Shown one piece after another: positions 1-5,907 of a stretch of 17,464 nt of DNA. Position 1 is the stretch's first letter, and every line of letters starts with the position of its first letter. The stretch comes from CAINDZ01 sp964399195 (lineage in GTDB: Bacteria; Krumholzibacteriota; Krumholzibacteriia; LZORAL124-64-63). The notes beneath the pieces were generated by a model. The model was not told the origin of the DNA and did not search any database. It worked only from the letters and a program-made list of their open reading frames with translations. The stretch covers positions 1 to 17,464 of the forward strand of contig CAYNPY010000076.1 in assembly GCA_964399195.1 (NCBI GenBank), written 5' to 3'. Both the position numbers and the translations under genes were made by a program.

Positions 1-1528
1 GGTCCAGCGCGCGCTCGAAGGTGCGCCCTCCCGCCAGTTCGCGGCAGATCTCGGCGCAGCGCACGGCGAAATTGGGCACGCCGAAGCGCTCGTCCCCGTA
101 GTGGAACTCGCAGTACTGGGCGACCAGCGCGTCCGTCTCGTAGACGTCCTCGCGGATCTCCACCGGCTGCTCGGAATCCACGCAGCGGAACCCGGCGTGC
201 TGGAAGAAGTGGCGGCGGAATGCGTAGCGGCTGTGCCGCGTGGCCTCGTTGCCGGTCGAGATCCAGCTGCCGCCCTTGATCAGGTTGTGCTTGCCGTCGA
301 AGGTCGGCGTCGAGAAGTCGTCGTAGAGCGGATGCACGCAGAAGCCGGGAAAGCCGGCGATCGGAGTCTCGGTCCACTGCCAGACGTTGCCCAGCACGTC
401 GCCCAGCCCGGCCGTCATGTGTGCGTCCACCGGTGTCGAAGAAGCCCAGCCCGCCAGTTCGAGATTGCCGGGCGGCGCTGCGCGCTCGGGCTGGTCGGGC
501 AGCCCGCTGAAGTCCAGCAGCCGGTACCATTCGGCCTCGGTCGGCAGGCGGATGGGACGGCCGTCGCGCGCGGCCTTCCAGTTGCAGAAGGCCTTCGCCT
601 CGAGCTGATTCACTTCCACCGGCCAGTTGCCCGGCAAGGGGATCTCCTGCGCCAGGCAGCGGAGGTTCCAGCCGCCGCCCGGCTGCGGCACCCAGAACAG
701 CGGATGGGTGGCGCGGCGGAAGCCGCGCCAGGCCCAGCCCTCGGCCGTCCACCAGCGCTCTTCCGCGTAGCCGCCGTCGTCCATGAACCCGCGGAACTCG
801 TCGTTGCTGACCAGCAGTGAACCGGCGCGGAAAGAGGCCACCGGGGTCTCCAGCCGTCCGTATTCGTTGTCCCAGCCGTACAGGACGTGGTCGCGCGGCT
901 TGCCCATGACGACCAGGCCGCCCGGGATGTCGGTCCAGCCGGGCGCCGGCGCCGGCCCGCGCAGCGGGCAAACGGGCCAGTCCGCGGTGGGGCGCACCAG
1001 CGACAGCGGCAACTGGCGGATGAGCACCGAACTGGTCTCGAGGTGGATGCGCTCGTGCTCAATGCCCATGAGCACGGTCCACAGCGCGTCGTCCCAGCCG
1101 ATCGGAGACGGCACCGGCAGCCTCGCGATCAGGTCCTCGACGGCCGCCCTGACCTGCCGCCGGTAGGCGCGGACCTCGGCCACCGGCGGCCAGTCGTAGA
1201 GGCGGTCGTCCAGATCGTCCCAGCTCATCTCGTCGACGCCGACGGCGAAGATCGATTCGAAGCGCGCGTTCAGGCGGCGGTCGAGCAGCCCTGCCAGCAG
1301 AAGCTTGTTCACGAAGAAGACCGCGGTGTGGCCGAGATAGAAGATCAGCGGGTGCCGCAGCGGATCGGCGCGGCGGTAGTAGGCCTCCTCGGCCGCCAGG
1401 ACTGCGAAGAGGCGCTCGTAGGTCTCCCAACTGTCGCGGAAGCAGGCGAGGATCTCGGCGCGCTTGTGCTCGGCGGTCTGGCCGGGCAGCAGGTCGAGTC
1501 GAACCGAGGGGTGAGCCTTTCGGAGCAT
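1..1528 (-). CDS. ovoA: 5-histidylcysteine sulfoxide synthase (ovothiol synthase OvoA), C-terminus cut by window edge
   Basis: OvoA is a non-haem iron enzyme that joins cysteine to histidine with O2 to give 5-histidylcysteine sulfoxide, the first step to the thiol-histidine ovothiol A. About 509 codons are present. The DinB-like N-terminal domain carries RHPLIFYLGHT (His67) and GIEHERIHLETSSVL (His158, His162), the expected three-His iron site, plus VGVDEMSWDDL, a phrase typical of OvoA. Next comes a formylglycine-synthase-like (SUMF1/EgtB) domain with YGWDNEYG, NVWQWTE and IKGGSW. The frame leaves the window at about the start of the C-terminal SAM methyltransferase domain (last residues FERALD), which in full-length OvoA methylates the imidazole; family proteins are about 700 residues. 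The ATG at 1528 has a strong SD (GGAGG, minus strand of 1534-1538) five bases upstream. The gene is divergent from the nitroreductase. OvoB, the sulfoxide lyase partner, is not in the window. Confidence 0.93.
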   Translation of the reverse strand, partial: MLRKAHPSVRLDLLPGQTAEHKRAEILACFRDSWETYERLFAVLAAEEAYYRRADPLRHPLIFYLGHTAVFFVNKLLLAGLLDRRLNARFESIFAVGVDEMSWDDLDDRLYDWPPVAEVRAYRRQVRAAVEDLIARLPVPSPIGWDDALWTVLMGIEHERIHLETSSVLIRQLPLSLVRPTADWPVCPLRGPAPAPGWTDIPGGLVVMGKPRDHVLYGWDNEYGRLETPVASFRAGSLLVSNDEFRGFMDDGGYAEERWWTAEGWAWRGFRRATHPLFWVPQPGGGWNLRCLAQEIPLPGNWPVEVNQLEAKAFCNWKAARDGRPIRLPTEAEWYRLLDFSGLPDQPERAAPPGNLELAGWASSTPVDAHMTAGLGDVLGNVWQWTETPIAGFPGFCVHPLYDDFSTPTFDGKHNLIKGGSWISTGNEATRHSRYAFRRHFFQHAGFRCVDSEQPVEIREDVYETDALVAQYCEFHYGDERFGVPNFAVRCAEICRELAGGRTFERALD

Positions 1529-1584
1529 GGCAACCTCCACCGGGCGGCGCCCGGCCCGTGTCCTGACCGTCTGGTGCTCGCCGA

Positions 1585-1590
1585 AATATA
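1585..1590 (-). promoter_or_regulatory. possible -10 element for ovoA
   Basis: TATATT on the minus strand, 57 bases upstream of the ovoA start, is a lone AT-rich island in a GC-rich divergent intergenic region (1529-1794). I see no good -35 at 16-17 bases. The same intergenic region also holds a short inverted repeat GCGGCG-N6-CGCCGC at 1713-1730, upstream of the nitroreductase, which could be an operator but may be chance in such GC-rich DNA. Confidence 0.3.
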
Positions 1591-1794
1591 GTCCTCCGGA
1601 ATCGCCCGCGCCTATCCGGATCGTCGCGCGTGCCGTCGCCGGCGCCCATTTTGCGCACACAGGTCACGCGCGTTCCTTGCGCCGCCGGGCGATCCGCCCG
1701 AGAATGCCCGTAGCGGCGTCAGATCGCCGCCTGCTCCGGAACGCCGCCCGACGACGGGATCCGGCGCCAGTCGGCAAGCCCGTGGGGGAGGATC

Positions 1795-2433
1795 ATGGAC
1801 GTGTTCAGCGCGATCGCCGCCCGGCGGTCGGTCAAGAAGTTCGATCCCGCGCACCGGCTGAGCGAGGCGGAGATCGAGCGCCTGCTCGGCGCGGCGATCC
1901 TTTCGCCGACCTCGTTCAACATCCAGAACTGGCGCTTCGTGGCGGTGACCGACGACGCGGTCAAGGCGGAGATCCGCCGCGCGGGCTGGAACCAGGCGCA
2001 GTACACCGATTGCTCGCTGCTGGTGATCGTCTGCGGCGACCGCGACGCCTATCGCCGCGATCCCGCGCGCTACTGGGCGACGGTTCCCGAGAGCGTCCGC
2101 GCCCGCATCCTGCCGGCGATCGAGGCCGCCTACGGTCCGAACGCCGGACTGCGGCGGGACGAGAACCTGCGTTCGGGCGCCATGGCGGCCCAGACGATCA
2201 TGCTGGCGGCCAAGGCCATGGGCTACGACACGTGCCCGATGATCGGCTTCGACTTCGCGGCGGTCGCGCGCATCATCGCGCTGCCGCCCGGGCACGACAT
2301 CGTCATGGCCGTGGCCGTGGGCCGGGCCCTGGAACCGGCGCGGGAACGGGGCGGGCAACTGCCGCTGGCGGCGGTCGTCAGTCGCGATCGCTTCGGCCCC
2401 GGGTCCGGTTCCAGTCGTGCTGAGGGTTGTTGA
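1795..2433 (+). CDS. nitroreductase family FMN-dependent oxidoreductase
   Basis: A 212-residue protein of the nitroreductase superfamily, whose members bind FMN and use NAD(P)H to reduce nitro compounds, quinones or flavins. The N-terminus has the FMN-phosphate motif RRSVKKFDP (residues 10-18), then SPTSFNIQNWRF near residues 38-49, and a C-terminal KAMGYDTCPMIGF segment followed by the usual VAVGRA strand. Length is normal for the family. The ATG is preceded by a strong SD (GGGGGAGG, 1784-1791 region). It is divergent from ovoA, and its last 56 bases overlap the convergent membrane-protein gene, so the final 15-18 residues (GPGSGSSRAEGC) are probably an unstructured tail. The substrate cannot be told from sequence; a link to thiol or redox metabolism through ovoA is only positional. 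Confidence 0.88.
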   Translation: MDVFSAIAARRSVKKFDPAHRLSEAEIERLLGAAILSPTSFNIQNWRFVAVTDDAVKAEIRRAGWNQAQYTDCSLLVIVCGDRDAYRRDPARYWATVPESVRARILPAIEAAYGPNAGLRRDENLRSGAMAAQTIMLAAKAMGYDTCPMIGFDFAAVARIIALPPGHDIVMAVAVGRALEPARERGGQLPLAAVVSRDRFGPGSGSSRAEGC

Positions 2434-3043
2434 ACTGGGAGAAGTCCGCGCGCCTGCCCGGATGGTGCTCGCGCGCCCAGGCGTTCTCCAGGCCGCGCAG
2501 CCGGCGGCCGGTCGCCGCGAGGGCCGTCGCCAGCGCGAGCAGGATCGTCGCGTCGAGCACCGGCCCGCCGTCCAGTGACGGCCACAAGGTGCGGGCCAAC
2601 GTGCGGGCCAGGCCCAGGCCGGCCGCGCCGCCGAGCGCCGAGGCCGCGCGGGTCCCCAGCCGCGGCGCGGCGACGACCGCGAAGACGACCACGGCCGCGA
2701 GCCTGCCGGCGCTCAGGGACGTCGGGGCGAACGCGGCCTGCGCGCCGCCGTAGAGGACGAGCAGCAGGTAGCCGGCCTGCGCGAGATGGAGCGCGGCGAC
2801 CGCCAGCGCGAACCGCGGCAGGATGCCGGGAACGCCCGACCAGCCGAAGCCCAGTCCGGTCACGGCCAGACCGGCCAGGTAGGCCAGCCAGCCAGCCTCG
2901 ATCAGCGCGTCGCCGCCGAGTCCTCCCACCAGCGCGAGCAGAGCGCCGCCTGCCAGCAACGCCGCGCCGGTCAGCAGCAGGTGGCTGCCGCGGAACCCGC
3001 CTCCCGCCTCCCGCCAGTCATCGCTGCCGCGTCCCTGCGTCAC
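2378..3043 (-). CDS. multi-pass membrane protein of unknown function
   Basis: I do not recognise this family. From the GTG at 3043 it encodes 221 residues with about five or six hydrophobic helices: HLLLTGAALLAGGALLALVG, an ALIEAGWLAYLAGLAVTGLG region, LPRFALAVAALHLAQAGYLL, RLAAVVVFAVVAA, and LDATILLALATALAATG. It ends in a polar tail with FSQFNNPQHDWNR. The frame stays open upstream to 3352, but that extension is arginine-rich and covers the divergent promoter and the ATPase gene, so it is not coding. The GTG has only a weak AGGGG upstream, so the start is uncertain. The 3' end overlaps the nitroreductase convergently by 56 bases. A small inner-membrane protein is the safest call. Confidence 0.6.
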   Translation of the reverse strand: MTQGRGSDDWREAGGGFRGSHLLLTGAALLAGGALLALVGGLGGDALIEAGWLAYLAGLAVTGLGFGWSGVPGILPRFALAVAALHLAQAGYLLLVLYGGAQAAFAPTSLSAGRLAAVVVFAVVAAPRLGTRAASALGGAAGLGLARTLARTLWPSLDGGPVLDATILLALATALAATGRRLRGLENAWAREHHPGRRADFSQFNNPQHDWNRTRGRSDRD

Positions 3044-3170
3044 GCTCGGACCATGCCCCTTCCCGGCCGTCGCCGGCTTGCCCCGTCCCGTCCCGCGGGC
3101 GCGCGCATGATAGCCGCCGCGCCTCGTCCCCGGCAAGGACCCGGGATGATGGCGGCGCGCGTGCCGCGGG

Positions 3171-3197
3171 TGGACAGCGACAGGCCGGGGCGATAAT
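3171..3197 (+). promoter_or_regulatory. promoter for the P-loop ATPase, possibly giving a leaderless mRNA
   Basis: TGGACA at 3171-3176 (5/6 to a -35) and GATAAT at 3192-3197 (5/6 to a -10) are separated by 15 bases, slightly short. Transcription would begin close to 3203-3207, on or next to the ATG at 3207, and no SD is visible in the bases before that ATG. Confidence 0.42.
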
Positions 3198-3206
3198 GTG
3201 GTCGCC

Positions 3207-3761
3207 ATGAAGATCGCGTTCATCGGCACCCACGGCGTGGGCAAGACCACGCTCTGCTTCGAACTGGCGGCCGCGCTCAAGCGGCTCGACCTGAGCGTCG
3301 ACCTCGTCAAGGAGGTCGCGCGGGCCTGTCCGCTGCCGATCAACCGGGACACGACGCACGACGCCCAGAACTGGATCCTCCATTCGCAGGTCGCCCGCGA
3401 GATCGAGCTGGCCGGCGCCTACGACATGATCGTCTGCGACCGGGCCGTGCTCGACAACTACGCCTACATGGTCCACGCCGCCGGACGCCGGCCCGAACTG
3501 GAACCGTTCATCCGCCATTGGCTGACCACGTACGGCCTGCTGGTCAAGGTGCCGATCGTGGCCCCGCCGAGCTTCGACGGCACCCGCGACACCTCGGTCG
3601 AGTTCCAGCTGGCGATCGACCGGACCCTCGACGAGTTGCTGGGCGAGTTTGCCGTGCCCTGCCTGACCCTGCCCCGCGAGCAGCGCGACCGGTGGGTGGG
3701 GCTGGTGCTGCGCGCCCTGGACCTGCCGGCCTCGCCGCCGCAATTGGGGCTGTTCGGTTGA
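3207..3761 (+). CDS. AAA/NadR-like P-loop ATPase
   Basis: A 184-residue nucleoside-triphosphatase of the AAA_28/NadR-kinase-like type. Walker A is GTHGVGKTT (residues 7-15), and a Walker-B-like strand is MIVCDRAVLDNYAY. The fold resembles small kinases such as the ribosylnicotinamide kinase domain of NadR, which phosphorylate small metabolites, but no DNA-binding or nucleotidyltransferase domain is attached and the substrate is unknown. The start is ambiguous: GTG at 3198 would add three residues, but ATG at 3207 gives the standard MKIAFIG beginning. Neither has an SD, unlike nearly every other gene here, and a promoter-like pair lies directly upstream. It is divergent from the membrane protein; 194 bases separate it from the EEP gene, which has its own promoter. 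Confidence 0.82.
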   Translation: MKIAFIGTHGVGKTTLCFELAAALKRLDLSVDLVKEVARACPLPINRDTTHDAQNWILHSQVAREIELAGAYDMIVCDRAVLDNYAYMVHAAGRRPELEPFIRHWLTTYGLLVKVPIVAPPSFDGTRDTSVEFQLAIDRTLDELLGEFAVPCLTLPREQRDRWVGLVLRALDLPASPPQLGLFG

Positions 3762-3785
3762 ATTGCGGACGAAATTGCTTATATT
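3758..3785 (+). promoter_or_regulatory. sigma70-like promoter for the EEP/flavin reductase operon
   Basis: TTGAAT at 3758-3763, a 16-base spacer, and TATATT at 3780-3785 form a good promoter that overlaps the stop codon of the ATPase gene. It stands out as AT-rich in GC-rich surroundings. The transcript would have a leader of about 160 bases before the TTG at 3956. That leader has three copies of CGGAAC (3811-3816, 3825-3830, 3861-3866), a possible repeated operator, and no gene that I can support. Confidence 0.55.
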
Positions 3786-3942
3786 GGCCTGACCCCGACC
3801 GACCCACCCCCGGAACCAAACGTCCGGAACGGGATTTGCGAGAATCGTCCGTCCAGCGTGCGGAACGCCCGCGGCGCCGCCGACCGGACGGGACAGCGGA
3901 CGCGCCCGCACCCGGGACCATCCGCGGCGGCACTGACCATCT

Positions 3943-3948
3943 GGAGAG
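3943..3948 (+). promoter_or_regulatory. Shine-Dalgarno site deciding the TTG start of the EEP gene
   Basis: GGAGAG lies seven bases before TTG 3956. The frame is open far upstream (to 3518) but overlaps the ATPase gene, and no other start has a ribosome site, so this site sets the N-terminus. Confidence 0.65.
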
Positions 3949-3955
3949 CAACGCC

Positions 3956-4834
3956 TTGTCCGACAAAGTCTTGCGCGTGATGACCTTCAACCTGTTGACC
4001 GCCACCAAGATGCGCCGCAGCCACCCCTGGCGGCTGCGGAAGCGGAACATCGCCCGCATCTTCGAGCGCATGCAGCCCGATGTCGTGGGCACGCAGGAGG
4101 CGAACTACCGACAGCTGCGCGAGCTGGCGGACCTGTTGCCGGACTACGAGTTCGTCGGCGAGGGCAACCTGGGGCCCGAGCGCGCGGGGGACGAGAGCAA
4201 CTGGTACTGCGCCATCTTCTACCGCAAGGACCGCGTCCGCCCGGTGGACGGCGAGCGCGCCGGCGACGTCATGTGGCTGTCGCCGACGCCCGAGGTGCCG
4301 GCCTCGCAGTACGCCCTCGGCACGCGGCCGCGGCTGGTCACCTGGCACACGTTCGAGCTGGTGGGCGGGCGCCGCTTCGTCTTCGGCACGACGCACCTCG
4401 AGGCGGTCAACCGCTGGCATCGCCAGCGCAGCGCGCGCCAGCTGCGGGAGTACATCGACCGCAAGGTGAGCGAACTGGGCCCGCACGTGCCCGTGTTCCT
4501 GACGGGCGACTTCAACGCCGGCGCCGATTCGCGCGAGATCCGCGCCATGGTCGGAGACCACGGCGGCGAGACGCCGCTCTACGACGCCTGGGCCGAATCC
4601 GGCCGCGACACCGAGACCGCGCGCGCGCATGCGGCGACCTTCCGCGGCCTCGGCCTGCGCGACCGGGTCGGGCACCGGCTGCTGGGGCCGCGGCGCATCG
4701 ATTACGTGTTCTTCCGGCCGCGCCTGACCGTGCGCGCGGTCGACCGCGTGGACTACCGGGACATGGAGCACCGCCAGGCGGCGCTGCCCTCGGACCACTA
4801 TCCCGTGCTGGCCGAGTTCGCGCTGGCCGGCTGA
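3956..4834 (+). CDS. endonuclease/exonuclease/phosphatase (EEP) family hydrolase
   Basis: A 292-residue metal-dependent phosphoesterase of the EEP superfamily (DNase I, exonuclease III, sphingomyelinase and inositol phosphatase relatives). All family landmarks are present: MTFNLL (Asn12), VVGTQEAN (metal-binding Glu48), TTHLEAV (His147), TGDFNAG (Asp185, Asn187), IDYVFFRP (Asp249) and the C-terminal catalytic SDHYPVLAEF (Asp280, His281). No signal peptide or membrane anchor is seen, so it is probably cytosolic. The substrate (nucleic acid, phospholipid or sugar phosphate) cannot be inferred. The start is a TTG with a good SD. Thirteen bases separate it from the flavin reductase-like gene, so the two form one operon. 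Confidence 0.9.
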   Translation: MSDKVLRVMTFNLLTATKMRRSHPWRLRKRNIARIFERMQPDVVGTQEANYRQLRELADLLPDYEFVGEGNLGPERAGDESNWYCAIFYRKDRVRPVDGERAGDVMWLSPTPEVPASQYALGTRPRLVTWHTFELVGGRRFVFGTTHLEAVNRWHRQRSARQLREYIDRKVSELGPHVPVFLTGDFNAGADSREIRAMVGDHGGETPLYDAWAESGRDTETARAHAATFRGLGLRDRVGHRLLGPRRIDYVFFRPRLTVRAVDRVDYRDMEHRQAALPSDHYPVLAEFALAG

Positions 4835-4847
4835 ACAGGGGCGCGCC

Positions 4848-5330
4848 GTGAGCAGCGGGCCGGCCGAACGCGACGAGATCCTGCGGCTCATTCCCGGTCC
4901 GGTCGCCGTCGTCGGCGCCGCCGGCGCGGGCATCCTCGGCGGGCTGACCGCGTCCTGGCTGACGCGCGTCTCGCAGGAGCCGCCCCTGCTGCTCGTGGCG
5001 ATCGGCCGCGAGCGCTACACATGGCAGCTCCTGCGCGCGGCCACCCATTACACCGTGTCGCTGCTGGCGGAGGGCCAGGTCGCCGAGGCGCGCCTGTTCG
5101 GGCTGCGCTCGCGCCGCGACGTGGACAAGTGGGCGCTGGTCGAGCACGACCTGCTCGGGCCGGGCGTGCCGGCGCTGCGCTACTGCGCGGCCCGCTTCCT
5201 GTGCGCGATCGAGGGCCGTTTCGCGGCCGGCGACCACGATTGCCTGGTGGGCCGGGTGGAGCAGGCCTGGCGGGTCGCCGCCGCCGCTCCGCTGCCGGTG
5301 CGCGGCTCCGACTACGCGCCCGGGCCCTGA
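4848..5330 (+). CDS. flavin reductase-like FMN-binding protein
   Basis: A 160-residue split-barrel protein of the flavin reductase domain family, which use NAD(P)H to reduce flavin or simply hold FMN. Recognisable pieces are GLTASWLTRVSQEPPLLLVAI (flavin-binding loop and strand), HYTVSLLAEGQ, and FGLRSRRDVDKW, which matches the FG..SG.dvdKf motif of the family. The GTG at 4848 has AGGGG upstream and is 13 bases after the EEP stop, indicating co-transcription. The protein ends within a CGGGCCC hairpin. Its electron-accepting partner is not obvious; the nearby nitroreductase is another flavoenzyme but sits in a separate unit. Confidence 0.85.
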   Translation: MSSGPAERDEILRLIPGPVAVVGAAGAGILGGLTASWLTRVSQEPPLLLVAIGRERYTWQLLRAATHYTVSLLAEGQVAEARLFGLRSRRDVDKWALVEHDLLGPGVPALRYCAARFLCAIEGRFAAGDHDCLVGRVEQAWRVAAAAPLPVRGSDYAPGP

Positions 5331-5341
5331 TCGCGGGCCCG
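5321..5341 (+). terminator. hairpin at the end of the flavin reductase-like gene
   Basis: CGGGCCC (5321-5327), a 7-base loop containing the TGA stop, and GGGCCCG (5335-5341) form a perfect 7-bp stem. There is no T-run, so factor-independent termination would be weak. Confidence 0.35.
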
Positions 5342-5363
5342 TATCCGGGGGCGGGCCTCGCGC

Positions 5364-5391
5364 TTGCGACTGCGGCCGCCTGTGGTAACAT
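5364..5391 (+). promoter_or_regulatory. putative promoter of the cupin gene
   Basis: TTGCGA at 5364-5369, a 16-base spacer and TAACAT at 5386-5391 (each 4/6 to consensus). The -10 lies in the only AT-rich patch of the 130-base gap before the cupin gene and about 70 bases upstream of its start. Confidence 0.45.
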
Positions 5392-5460
5392 AGATCTGTC
5401 GGTCCGCCCCGGCCGCGGGCGGTCCGGCCGCCAGACAGCCGAATCCCAAGGAGGCCGAGC

Positions 5461-5820
5461 ATGGATCCTGCCCGGACGCGCCAGGCGCTAGATTTCCTTC
5501 CCGAAGCCGTTCGCAGCCTGCCCCTGGTCGAACTGCCGGTCGCCGGCGCCACGGGCTACTGCCTCAATGACGACCAGAAGCAGATCGTCTTCTTCGCCTT
5601 CGATGAGGGTGTCAGCTTCCCGGACCATTCGCATTGCGAGCAGCGCGGCGTCGTGATCGCGGGCGAGATGACCATCGAGATCGACGGCCAGACGAATCTT
5701 TACCAGACCGGCGACCAGTACGTGGTGCCGGACGGCGTCCGTCACCGCGCCAGCTTCAGCCGGCCCACGGTCCTGATCGACATGTCGGACGCGCCGAACC
5801 GCTACAGCGTCTACCGCTGA
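5461..5820 (+). CDS. small cupin-domain protein
   Basis: A 119-residue single-domain cupin. Motif 1 is around EGVSFPDHSHCEQRGVVIAG, with metal-ligand candidates His56, His58 and Glu60/Gln61; motif 2 is TGDQYVVPDGVRH with His95. The spacing HSHCEQ is one residue shorter than the common HxHxxEQ pattern, so the metal site may differ slightly. Proteins of this size act as metal-dependent isomerases, dioxygenases or sugar-binding proteins, and the sequence does not decide which. The start is secure: a perfect AAGGAGG at 5448-5454 lies six bases before the ATG. It is monocistronic, with its own promoter and a strong terminator hairpin. Confidence 0.87.
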   Translation: MDPARTRQALDFLPEAVRSLPLVELPVAGATGYCLNDDQKQIVFFAFDEGVSFPDHSHCEQRGVVIAGEMTIEIDGQTNLYQTGDQYVVPDGVRHRASFSRPTVLIDMSDAPNRYSVYR

Positions 5821-5849
5821 GCGGATTCGCGCCAGCGCCCGTCGCGCAC

Positions 5850-5881
5850 AGGGCGGCCCCACCTCGCGGCGGGGCCGCCCT
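5850..5881 (+). terminator. strong hairpin terminator after the cupin gene
   Basis: AGGGCGGCCCC (5850-5860), a 10-base loop and GGGGCCGCCCT (5871-5881) make a perfect 11-bp stem followed by TCATTCG. It lies between two convergent genes (cupin and M16 peptidase), so it could also serve the minus strand, though no T-run is present there. Confidence 0.65.
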
Positions 5882-5907
5882 TCATTCGTAACGGCGGTCG
5901 CCCGCGG

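Noticed and set aside
3044..3352. N-terminal extension of the membrane-protein frame
   Set aside because: It would cover the divergent promoter and the first 145 bases of the ATPase gene and is Arg/His-rich; GTG 3043 directly before the hydrophobic region is more sensible.
3779..4933. 384-codon minus-strand frame opposite the EEP hydrolase
   Set aside because: Shadow of a gene with every EEP motif; composition is Ala/Arg/Val-rich and unlike real proteins here.
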